From positions 1,860,001 to 1,924,000 of the forward strand of contig CM074697.1 in assembly GCA_037367355.1 (NCBI GenBank): DNA of 64,000 bases, given 5' to 3'. Both the position numbers and the translations under genes were made by a program. Source of the stretch: Neoscytalidium dimidiatum. Its lineage: Eukaryota; Ascomycota; Dothideomycetes; Botryosphaeriales; Botryosphaeriaceae. Positions within the stretch are counted from its first letter, which is position 1, and every line of letters starts with the position of its first letter. Shown piece after piece: positions 43,790-53,467 of the stretch. The notes below the pieces were generated by a model. That model did not search any database. It worked only from the letters and a program-made list of their open reading frames with translations, and had not been told where the DNA came from.

Positions 43790-44563
43790 ATGGCCTCCTC
43801 TCCTTCTCGCAGAGGCTCACGAGCATCCGCCGACGCGCCAGCCCAGCCCGCTGCCCATGAAGCCAGCCCTGAGCAAAGCGCAGTGGAGATGAGCAACCTC
43901 GCGCCGCAGCCGGCTCCGGAGCCGGACGCCTCGATACCGCCTCCCGCCTCAGCATCCACCGCTACACCGCAAGACCCGCCCGTCGAGGCCACTGAGCCCC
44001 AACAGCCGTCATCCGAGCCGGCCCTCGTGCGCTCCGAGACCGAAGCCATTGGGCCCGCCTCGGATACGCCCGCCGCAAAGCCAGATCCCGCCAGCGGTCC
44101 CCAGGTCGTCATTACGCTGCTGCTCACCAGCGGCGCCCGTCATCCCTACAAGATCGACGAGAAATACTTGCGAAAGCGCAATGTCAACGTCGATGACATG
44201 GACCCCTTCAACATCAGCGTCTACACGCTCAAGGAGCTGATATGGAGGGATTGGCGCGAAGGTGCGACGCGAGCAACCCTGGCCGTTGACGATGAGACAT
44301 GACCTGCTAACGCAGCCTCTGCAGAATGGGAGCCGCGACCCTCGTCGCCCAGCTCGATACGGCTCATCTCGTTCGGCCGCATGCTGGATGACAAGCAGCC
44401 GTTAAAGGACTGCCGCTTCCAAGCAGAATCCCCCAACGTCGTCCACATGACCGTGAAACCTCAAGAAGTCGTCGATGAAGAGGATGCAAAGACGGCGAAG
44501 GCCGGCGGCCGTGACAATGATGACGGTGAAACGACCGCAAGGTGCCGTTGCGTTATCCTATAA
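43790..44563 (+). CDS. membrane-anchored ubiquitin-fold protein (UBL3/MUB-like) with CaaX box
   Basis: The gene encodes 236 aa in exons 43790-44261 and 44325-44563 (phase 1). The first about 100 residues are Pro/Ser/Ala/Glu-rich and disordered. A ubiquitin fold follows: VVITLLLTSGARHPYKID, FNISVYTLKELIWRDW, then after the splice SSIRLISFGRMLDDKQPLKD and NVVHMTVKP. The protein ends CRCVIL, a CaaX box with Leu last (CVIL) plus an upstream Cys. This predicts geranylgeranylation and possible palmitoylation, hence a membrane anchor rather than conjugation: there is no C-terminal GG. The animal and plant counterparts are UBL3/MUB, linked to protein sorting into vesicles and to E2 recruitment. The specific fungal role is inferred only. 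Confidence 0.85.
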
Positions 44564-45087
44564 TGTTTCGTGTGCGTTTTGGATGCACCGAGAGAGGGAG
44601 ACTCTAGTTGCTCCTATCTATCAATCAAGATACCCGCACTCCAAAGAGGCGGTTCAAGGAGTGCATATGTCAACGGTTTGGCTGGAAGAAGAGCGTTTTG
44701 GGGTTGTGTGTACAGCTGCTTTATTCAGTAGTGGGGAGTGCATGGCTTGCTTCTTTTCCTTCAGTTTTCTTGTTCTCTTTCGTGGCTGGCGTGAGGCAAA
44801 GCGAACACGGGCAGAAATGGCGTTTCGGAGCTAGTCATCATCATCGTTATTGTCATCGTCATCTTCATCTAGTCGTACTATCCTGAATAAGTCCATCACA
44901 GCACAGCACCACACAATGGCTCATGCAACCAGATGGTATCGCCATTTTGATTTCACTTTCACCAGGATGCATGTCAAGTGAACTCTTCAGCCATGAGATC
45001 ATCATGAAGCCATATATTTACTTCCTCACCATTGCCTAGGCTCATCTATCTGATAACGCCATTCATGCCCATGCCACTTCCAGCATC
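44564..45087. other. convergent intergenic with TCA/ATC microsatellite
   Basis: Tail-to-tail spacer. An imperfect TCA-type trinucleotide run occupies about 44834-44870. No gene is supported. Confidence 0.6.
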
Positions 45088-45724
45088 CTACCAGTTCATC
45101 TTCATGCGTGCCTCCATCTCAGTGTGGAAGTCTGGTGCCTCGCGGAACTCGTCTCCTAAATGTGAAAGTCAGAACCGAACCGCGAAGGAAATTAGGCACA
45201 GCCATCAAGCTAGCCGTAACATGTGTTTGAATGGGACAGCCAATGAGCGACAATCAGGACTCACCCTTGAAGACGTCCTCCCAGTCAATTTCGGTATCGC
45301 GACCGGACAGGATATCTCCGTGAACATTGCTGGCACCGCCAAGAGCGGCAGGCCTCCACTCGCCGGCAGCCGTAAGCTTAAGTTCCATGCCACGCCTGAT
45401 GGGTTCCGCCATTCCAAAAGTACGACGTAGACCTTCCATCTTCAGAGCATCTTGGGTGGCGCGCCACTTGGCCAGACGGGCTTCGAGCGGGTGCGTCGAT
45501 TGCAGCTGTGGTTCTGGGGTGGTAGACGAAGACGAGGTCGCAGACGGAGCGGTCAGGCCAAGGTTGGAACGAAGGGTATCATGGACTCCGGGCGCAGAGG
45601 GTGCGCCCAGGGTGGCGGAGGTGCTCTTGGGGTTGGAGGGCGCTGGTGTTATGCGAAGGGACTAACAGCAGCCGTATTAGTGACGAAGAGCGGGAACGGA
45701 GTCCAAACAACGGTGGCACACCAT
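45088..45724 (-). CDS. UMP1: proteasome maturation factor UMP1
   Basis: The gene encodes 155 aa. UMP1 is the assembly chaperone that joins half-proteasomes, couples beta-propeptide processing to 20S formation and is degraded as the first substrate. Coding exons are 45724-45722, 45661-45265 and 45155-45088. The first holds only the ATG, followed at once by a GTGTGC donor; exon 2 then starts SLRITPAPSNP. Family landmarks are clear: HDTLRSNLGL, HPLEARLAKWRATQDALKMEGLRRTFGMAEPIRRGMELKL, GEWRPAALGG, HGDILSGRDTEIDWEDVFK and the terminal DFHTEMEARMKMNW. The short last exon is needed for the conserved C-terminus. The start fits the common MSLR... N-terminus of UMP1. Confidence 0.9.
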
Positions 45725-46346
45725 GATTGCGGGGGCGGCCTTGCGATCGAGGGCAGCGATGTGCTGTTAGGTGGGAGTAAGAGAAGGGAGTTGGGGAAGA
45801 TGGCCGTTGCTGAAGGCGACGTTGGTGGTGTTGCTGAGGCTCTCGGAGCTGCAGCTCACTGAGCTTAAGTCCAGGCTGCTGAATGACGCGCGCCGCCGCC
45901 CGCGTCTGATAGGCTGCCTGCCGCCCTTCATCTGTGACTACCACCTCTCGCACAGAACAAGCAAAGAAGAGGCCATCACTCCGCATGTGCAGAGCAAATT
46001 TCGTCACGGTACCCACAGCTCAAATCCTGTCTACGCCGGGTATCCCCCTCGGGCGCCCGACTGCATGATTGCATGTTTTGCTTCGTGTAATCGAAGGACC
46101 GTCATCTTCGAAGCAATAGTATACGAGCTGAGCCACCTTCGTCGTTCGCTGGAGTATCAGAGCCGCGGTATTAATTCAGAGATGGCAACTCTGTCGGCTT
46201 TCCGAACTGCACGTAGACAGATCGACCGCCGGACACGCTCGTCAAGCCTCGGCTGAATACCACTAGACATTCACTCACCGTTCATCTAAAGAAAGACGAC
46301 CGCCCATCGCAGGTTTTCCTCAGCTTCTGTCATCTCAATTCAAGCT
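45725..46346. other. divergent promoter between UMP1 and MAPEG genes
   Basis: A 622-bp head-to-head spacer. No coding region is supported and no proteasome-type regulatory box (GGTGGCAAA-like) was recognised. Confidence 0.5.
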
Positions 46347-46823
46347 ATGAACTCCCTCATTGAGAGCCTTAATCCCTCCATCGTGGCCATACCGGCCTAC
46401 CATCTTCTTTCCATCGTCCCACATGCGATCTCCATACTCTACACAACTAACGGTCGGCCCAGCAAATGGGATAACCGCAACCCTCGCTCCGAAGCCTTAA
46501 AGTCAGCCATCTCAAAGCGACTGGATGCAGAGAGGTACGCTACGTATGAGCGTCTTGAAGCTGCGCACGCCAACAGCATGGAAAATTTGCCCTTATTCGT
46601 CGCGGCTGTGGTTCTTGGCAACATGGCTGGTTTGAACAAAATCGAGGGCCCTGGCGGTCTGAACTGGTTCGCTGCGAGTTTTTTACTTGTACGAGCAGCC
46701 TACATCATCGTGTACGCCATCAACAACACCCAAGCTAAGAGCTATCCTCGAAGTCTGCTCTATTTCCTCGGCGTTGGCCTCTGTTGGAGGGTTCTATTCA
46801 AGGCAGCCGCTGAACTTGTCTGA
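46347..46823 (+). CDS. MAPEG-family membrane protein
   Basis: An intronless gene for 158 aa with the usual length and four-helix plan of MAPEG proteins (membrane-associated proteins in eicosanoid and glutathione metabolism). Helix 1 is IVAIPAYHLLSIVPHAISILY. The family signature is YERLEAAHANSMENLPLFVAAVVLG, with the Arg, His, Asn and Glu that bind glutathione in active members. Helices 3 and 4 are WFAASFLLVRAAYIIVYAI and SLLYFLGVGLCWRVLFKAA. The substrate is unknown; in fungi these proteins are probably microsomal glutathione transferase or peroxidase-like enzymes in ER membranes. Confidence 0.9.
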   Translation: MNSLIESLNPSIVAIPAYHLLSIVPHAISILYTTNGRPSKWDNRNPRSEALKSAISKRLDAERYATYERLEAAHANSMENLPLFVAAVVLGNMAGLNKIEGPGGLNWFAASFLLVRAAYIIVYAINNTQAKSYPRSLLYFLGVGLCWRVLFKAAAELV

Positions 46824-47299
46824 GCGGGTCGAACAGCACACAAATCTTCGCCTCTGAGTCGTTATCATTATTTTGTCAGCGACTAGCCTCTGCAATTCCG
46901 TGCGGCACTGTCTGTTCAACCCGAGAAATTTGTACATATTTGCTATCATCTCCGTGGCGCTCGAAGTTGGAGGATACTTTGCATCAGCTCCGAAACTAAG
47001 TCGATACGTGGACAACGCTTCGTCTTTCCTCACACGTGTCGGTTGACAATGTATTGTCGTGTACCTTGCCTTCGATCTGGTTGCCAAAATGTCATTCACA
47101 TCCCGCCAAGATATCCGTAAGCATCCCGAAGCTTCGGAGTCAAAGATATCATCTGAAGGCGAGGATTATTTACGGCCAGCGAAGGACCTAGCTTATGCTT
47201 CGACCTCCAGCCAATCATCATACAGCTGCAGGGAATGTTTGCGTACTAATCATCGTACCGTGTGTTCGAAGTCCAATCAAGGACGCGAGGGACTCGTGG
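46824..47299. other. convergent intergenic
   Basis: A 476-bp tail-to-tail spacer. No gene or repeat was seen. Confidence 0.5.
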
Positions 47300-48651
47300 T
47301 CACCTTCCGCGGCCGCGACCACGACCACGGCCACGGCCACTACCTCTGAATCCGCCTCGCTTAGATGCCGGGCCACGGGGTGTTCTTTCGTAGAGCTTCT
47401 CTAGGCCGAAGCCGGCGTCTGTTACTCGCACATAGCTCACGATTCCCTGGTCCACCACTGCCAGAATGACGTTCCGATAACCATGCTTAAGTTTTTGATA
47501 CAACTGACCATCTGGCTGAGGAGGGTTATAGGGTGTGGATGCAAGAAGATCGCTAAGCTGAGGGAGGGTGGGCACAGAAGTATCGCGTGCATTGATCACG
47601 GCGACACGATAGTCTGGAGGGCCGGGCGCCGATTTCTTCCATGCTGGCGTAGGTTTATAAACGGAGAAGGCCAGATGGAGATGGTCCTGGCCTGATTCTT
47701 CAGAAGTGAGCTGAGGGGGGGATTTCGGATCGTGGAAGGGGATTATATCAAGTAGGCGATAGACGTCATCTTCAGTATGTAAGCCGTGTAAATACACCTC
47801 TCGTTGGGTATCCTGTAACCTACTGTAGCTCCGATATAATCCAGGGCCCACAAGAGGGCCTAAGGCTGCTCGTGGATTGCGGCGGAAGGATGAAGAACCA
47901 AGTAAGCTTTTCCATAAGCTGCGGAATATGCCCAGGCTTCCAAACGCATTCAGGACAGAGTCTGAAGCCATGCTTTCAGCATCAGAGGCTAAGCGCCTTT
48001 CTCCATTCCAGCTGTCTGCGCGGGTGACGATGTAACCAGATCTCTTCAAGCCGGCGTAGACGACGTATTTCTCCAGAGAGAGATTGGCCGTGGGAGATTC
48101 GCTCATGCTGATAAATGCGGCATATGCGCCTTGCAGGCTCATGGGTAGGCCCTCGTCCTCGCCATCCGCGGACGGCCATCTGACGTCAAGAGAACCGCGC
48201 TCGAGAAGATACAGAGCTTCCTCAGGCAGTAGCCACATGACGCCAGATATGTGCCTCCCCATGGTGCGGAACGCCTGTCCTCTGACCTGGTCAACTCGAG
48301 CCATGTCGGAGGGTGGGTGGTAGGTGGCTAAGATGTGATTCTTGGGATTGTGGATGCGGGTGGTCGATATGGCATGGTGCATGGCCTGGCGCGAAGCATC
48401 AAGGGCACTGGCTTGTAAGGAGGTCTCATGCGGTTCAAAATCCTTCTCGCCGCGCTTAGGCAGCTTGGATGCGCCATTTTCGGAGATTCTGCGTATCAAG
48501 TCAGACATTGGCAAAGAGACCGGAGGGGCATTGGCCTGACGCACGACAGGCTGGTGAGGAAGCGGAAGTCCTGGGTCTCGTCGCTGAGATCGACCTGCTC
48601 GGCATTGTGGGTTGGCAGCTGGGAGATATCTTCGTCATCGACGTCCGCCAT
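47300..48651 (-). CDS. SEN54: tRNA-splicing endonuclease subunit SEN54
   Basis: The gene encodes 431 aa in exons 48651-48545 and 48488-47300. SEN54 is a structural subunit of the heterotetrameric endonuclease that cuts introns from pre-tRNAs. The N-terminus has SDETQDFRFL, and the junction gives ISENGASKLPKRGEKDFEPHE, the conserved start of the Sen54 N-domain. Next come MARVDQVRGQAFRTMGRHISGVMWLLPEEALYLLERGSLDVRW and YVVYAGLKRSGYIVTR, typical of the family. The C-terminal domain ends in a Gly-Arg repeat tail (GFRGSGRGRGRGRGRGR), encoded by a CGGCCGCGACC-like run at about 47306-47345 that is atypical for Sen54. The intron frame is open upstream of exon 2, which can mislead start prediction. 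The gene has a GTGCGT donor, a CTGACTT branch and an ACGCAG acceptor. Confidence 0.9.
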
Positions 48652-48977
48652 CTTGAGGTCAGCAGAGCTTGAGGGGGGAAGAACGCAATGGTGGTGAGTT
48701 GCGCACCTGCATGCGCAGCAGGCTCGCCGGCGCTGGAAAATCAGTAAAACATGACTCGCAAGCCGTCGATCCGCACGGCACGCCAGGCACGCCAAGCAAC
48801 TCGCTACCAGGGTCCTCCGGTAGCATTCACTCTCTGCACGCGCAGCCGGCCACTTCATCTTCATCCGCAGTTATTCGCATTTCGACACCGTCTATCTGCA
48901 CATTTTCTATACAAACGCTGTCGCCTCCGTGCGGTCTATTTCCTGACGGTGCTCTCGGATGCACGCGCTCACCTCGC
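48652..48977. other. short intergenic (SEN54 promoter)
   Basis: A 326-bp gap between two minus-strand genes. It must hold the SEN54 promoter and the transporter's 3' UTR. Open frames on the plus strand are shadows with no motifs. Confidence 0.5.
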
Positions 48978-50564
48978 TCAGCTAGATGGGCTATCTCCTT
49001 CCGCCGTTTGGCGCTGCTCGTTTGTCACTTCCCGCATCAAGTTTGCCTCTCGGTGCACTTTTCTGTCTCCCAATCCATATCCAATTTGCCTAACAACAAG
49101 CCAGCCTGGGAACAGCGAAATGGCCCAGAGAGCGAAGTTGAGGTACACTCCGCCTATCTCTGCCATGATTGGCACACTGTTCAGTCCGTACTATTGCTCC
49201 TGCGTCAGCAAACCCGGCCTCTGCGTGTTCTGGGGCGGTTTGATACTCACGCTGACAGCCTGCGCTGCTGATTCTGTGGCACGGAGCAAGCCTGCAATAC
49301 GAATCACTTCGGGCTCGCTATCCGCAATGTTGCCCACAACGAAGTACCTATTCCACGGTCAGCCTGAGCATTGGCATCGGGCCCGTCCACTTACAGGTAC
49401 ATGTACTGGATCTGAAAGCCGATGATCATGAACAGGAAAAGAGCGAATCCTCTCCCGAATCCCGGATCCACCCAATCGTACGTTGGCTGCGTCTTGTGGA
49501 ACTCGGTCACCAGGACTGTTGCCCAAATCCACCATCCACCCTGCAGGCCCAGGATCGTGAAAAAGGCCCACCGCGCTCGTGTGTGCAGCTTCAGTTGCGT
49601 ACGGTCAAGAAACGCTCCCAAAATATTGCCTGCCGTCATGGCCACGATACCGGACAAAAATGACCCGAGCGCTCGTGCGCGCACCGTGAACCACAGGGAC
49701 TGGAACGTGAAGACCACCGCCTCTGAGTAGACAGCTTGAGAGATCAGCGGCACGATCAGCAGGAAGTTCTTGCTGAAAAACAGCTTCGCCATCGCCTTCA
49801 GCTCCGGCAGTGCCTTCTCTGTAATCTGCAGCTTAACCTTCACTCCGTCTTTGCGCTCCACTTGAGCTGGCTTATTCAATAGCAGCCCGGCAAATGGACC
49901 CAGCGCTTGCAGTGCGATGAAGACAAGGTACACCGCGTACGAGACCGAGCCAGCTTCGTTTCTCTTGGCGTTGATCCCCAGGTTGATGGCGCCTCCGAGG
50001 ATCTGTCCACCCAGCCGGAAACTGAGCCAAAGTCCCAAGAAACGGCCCTGGTTGCAAGGTTCTGGGTAAGACAGGGCAATGGCCGCCTCGGACATCCAAA
50101 AGACGCCTGCGGAGAGGCCACAGAGAGCCGCGCCGAAGAGGACGAACCATTCGGTGCCAAAGCGGTTGTTCGTGTATAGGCCAGCGGCATACGGCGCGTA
50201 GCCCAGTGTTCCAGCGATCAGCGTCCACTTGATGCCGATCGCCCGCACGACAACACTCGAGAAGATGCAGGTGAGAACCATGAGGCAGAAGGTTAAAGCA
50301 TTGCCAGTATTAACCAAATACGGCTTCTGCGCTCCTCCTGCGCCAAGAGAGTTCATGGCGCCCCAAATGCCCGGGGCCAGCAAGTTGCAGACGCCCAGGA
50401 TGATGGCATTGTAAATCGTGGATCGGTACCATTTTGCTGTCGTCTCGTTAGCCTCTCATCTGACACGACTCGAAAGATGGTTTGAACTCACGCTTCACCA
50501 CCCTTCGATCTGGGTTGTCCAGCTCGATATCGGTAGTGTTGAGGTCTTCCTTAGCGTCAGACAT
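48978..50564 (-). CDS. UNC93-like MFS membrane protein (DUF895)
   Basis: The gene encodes 474 aa in exons 50564-50492, 50436-49395, 49347-49251 and 49190-48978, with all phases consistent. It starts MSDAKEDLNTTDIELDNPD. The first helix lies in NAIILGVCNLLAPGIWGAMNSLGAGG, a hallmark of fungal UNC93-like proteins. About eleven further hydrophobic segments can be counted, including FVLFGAALCGLSAGVFWMSEAAIAL and FGRGFALFLFMIIGFQIQYMYL. Membership of the major facilitator superfamily is clear, but whether these fungal proteins transport a solute or regulate channels is unknown. The C-terminal tail is hydrophilic, ending EGDSPSS. The last acceptor, at the AATAG before 49190, avoids the in-frame stop that the nearer CGCAG acceptor would include. 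Confidence 0.86.
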
Positions 50565-51750
50565 TGTCAATATCGAACACGACGTGGTGTCCCTCGGTCA
50601 GGCTATGGATAGCCGGGGTCAGGTGCAGAGCAGGATTCTGCAGACGGGATAAGTTGGAAGGTAGGACTGGATTTGGTGGGCCATTATTTGTACGGATCTG
50701 CAGGCCCAGCTAGTGCATGAGGGGTATCAGCGGTACTCATATCGGCCAGATATGACGAGCTTCTGATTGTCCCGGGCATTTGCTGGTGTTTTGTGGCTCA
50801 ACTGAGGCAAGTTCCGGAGTCTTATCTTCCCCGGGTTGCCCTAAGAGACTTAACATCTTTGGTCCGCCGCTTGTGAGAAAAAATTTCCTAAGCCTGTAAA
50901 CAGTTGGCAGTGTCTCCGGGATTGATTTCTTACTCGCGTGCGCTGGCGTGCTCGCACGACATCTTGGGCGCTATTCGCGCAACCGACCCCGGCTCCCCCA
51001 CGACACGTGCCGCGTTCCTCTGCCGCAGCGACTACAACTTAGCAATCGTCCGACGCTGTTCGACTCCAATTCTGTGTCCTAGGTAACATTTCAAAGTACA
51101 GGCCCTCGGCTTGAAGGACAGAGTTTTGCCATTAACAAAAAGGACCATAGCTATCGCTGGTCTACTTCTGGCCGCGTCGAGGATCTATACTACTGACGTC
51201 GGAATTTGTTGCAGTGGATCCAGAGGACACTCATCCCTTCAAGCTTGCAACTAGCGAGTCATTAAAAGGATACCAGCGCCGAAGCAGAGACTTTCAAAGT
51301 CACTCGTCTTGCTCGCGCGCTCTCGACTGCATCTATGAAAGGACCGGAGCGCTCACGGTGATCAAGCGCTCTCTGCTCTTGGCTTTCCTTTCTCCATAAT
51401 TTAATAAGTCGACTCATCGTTGTTCCGTACCGCTTTTCGGACATGCACCGCATACAAATGTTGTCAGCCAACGGAGACTTCATGAGGTGCATCTCGACGT
51501 GTAGGTAAATGGATATCCGTGCTTTACACCCATTTTCTGAGTGAGTACTACAAAGCTCCGGCCAAGCAGCTACGATGGTTGCCGAGTTTCTAGGGTTTAC
51601 GCTTTAAGCAGTGCGGGACGCAAGGGGTGCGAAGTCGTTCGCGAGACGATTACATGCAAATGCCAGAGTAGCTGACCATTGAAATCTACAGTTTTGATGC
51701 ATGACATTCCGTCTTTCTGATGCGAGGCCTACAAGACCATCAAGGGGAAT
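50565..51750. other. intergenic, 1.2 kb; boundary to the accessory region
   Basis: Spacer between the UNC93-like gene start and the SDR gene end. Short open frames such as 50904-51086 and 51214-51399 show no motifs. No tRNA or repeat was recognised. Gene density falls from here rightwards. Confidence 0.5.
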
Positions 51751-52596
51751 CTACCAGGGAATATCCTCCTCCTTGTAATCCTTGAACTTTCCACCGTCCT
51801 TCTCACGCGTCGCGTTATCAATGCGATTGAGAATACCGGAGACACTTCCATCCAACGTCTCAGGCGCTGCGTCCATGCCTGCTGATCGGGCTCCCATGTT
51901 CCCCATGTCTGTCTGGACCTATTGACAGGACTTAGAGTCTACAACCATCATGCTGCGGTGGTACTTACCCAGCCTGGCGAGATGGCGAATGTGATCAGCT
52001 TCGGATTTTCCTGATGGATCTTGGTGATGATGAAATTGCCGGCAGCTTTACTAGCGCCGTACGCAGAGCTCTGGAGCGGGAACGGCTTCGTCATCGAGGC
52101 AACAGCTTTTCCACGTAAGTGAACAGAGGCACGAGTACGGCTGAAGGAGAAACAAACCTGTTGACACATATACGAATTTTGGATTTTCAGAGCGGTCAAG
52201 GAATGGTAGGACGCTCTGGAAAAGGGTGACGAGGCCAATGGTGTTCACTTCGAAGTGCTCTCGGAATTGTTCCGGCGGTGTTGTTGCCGCCGGTCCGTAG
52301 TAGTTGGAAATTCCGGCGTTGGCCACCACCACGTCCAGATGGGAAATCCCATTCTTGGAAAGCGTCGCAGGTAGGGCTTCGGCATCGTCCACGTTTCCGG
52401 CGCGAATCTGGACGGCGACCACTTTGGATCCTTCGGCAGCCTTGGCATTGAGCTTCTCCACGGTCTCCCTCTTTGCGATGTCCCTGACGGCCGCGAAGAT
52501 GGTCACTCCAGGCCTTTGTACCAGAGCTTCGACGAGACCAAACCCAATTCCACGGGCGGCACCGGTCACAAGGTACGTGGACGGTGTAGGGGCCAT
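51751..52596 (-). CDS. classical short-chain dehydrogenase/reductase
   Basis: The gene encodes 247 aa in exons 52596-52158, 52105-51969 and 51918-51751. All classical SDR features are intact: cofactor motif TGAARGIG (11-18), NAG in VVVANAGISNYYG, Ser145 in YVST, and catalytic YGASK (Tyr162, Lys166) in PLQSSAYGASKAAGNFI. PGW VQTDMG follows the second splice junction. The C-terminus has DGSVSGILNRIDNATREKDGGKF, as in norsolorinic-acid-ketoreductase-like fungal SDRs. The enzyme would reduce a carbonyl or oxidise an alcohol with NAD(P)H; the substrate is unknown. It is the nearest gene to the repeat-peptide precursor and has the same orientation, but a functional link is only a possibility. Confidence 0.88.
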
Positions 52597-53467
52597 GTTG
52601 TGAGCTGTCTGGGCTATGTTTTACCGACGATTGATGGAGTGAAAGGTTGCAAAGCCTGCTGGAGACGACTGATGATCGGGGATTCCAAGCTGGACGTCTG
52701 CAGTACCATTTTATATGTAAATCGGTCACGAGATGAGAGGAAACGTGCTAAGAGGCTGACTTCGAAAGTCGCGAGGGCCGAGGCTTATTCAGCCCAGAGT
52801 TAGCGCGATCCTGTAAGCAAGCGCCAGCCAACAGCGATGCTGCTTTGTACTAATCAGTCTTCTGAAGCAAGCCACTTGGTTCCTTGTGCTGACCGTTCCT
52901 GTCAGATATTCCGCTATCCGACGTCTTCCTATCGGCTTCAGGATCTTGAGAAACAGGGCGCTTTCTCTCAATGGCCGGCACTGGTCCCAAAGGAACCCCG
53001 CACTTTCACCGTCCTGGGACTTCAACTTGAAGCGCCCACCTTCATGCAGCGTTTATCAGAACTCGCGAGCCTGCAGAACATCTCGTAATCAACAAGCGTA
53101 AGCAGATCTCAGCCGCAACGCTCGCCTACCCCGTTGCTCACCGCCCAAGGTAGCGTGCGACGCACCGTTTGTGCTCCGCACATGAAAGCGACCGAATGAC
53201 ACGCGTCGTCAACTACGCGAAGGTCCGCGCAAGAGAGGTAATTTGGATTACTTGATGATACATTATTGTCGCGGTATCCGTGACCGTTTGATGTATAAGA
53301 CAAAAAAGGAGAAGACCAGGGCGACTGCCCATGCAGGAGACCAGCCGAGCATTCCAGCGCTAGATCATACCCCATCCATGTCTTTCTCTGCCGGAGGCAA
53401 AGAGCATTTAACCATTATTACGAATCGGATCCGGCAGAATTCCTGAGTCTTGCTGGGACAAGGTGTC
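52597..53467. other. intergenic, 0.87 kb
   Basis: Upstream region of the SDR gene and 3' region of the repeat-peptide gene. No gene is supported. Confidence 0.5.

Noticed and set aside
48488..48544. Start of SEN54 inside the intron
   Set aside because: The open frame there begins with GTG and lacks the conserved SDETQDFRFL segment, which is restored by splicing to 48651-48545.
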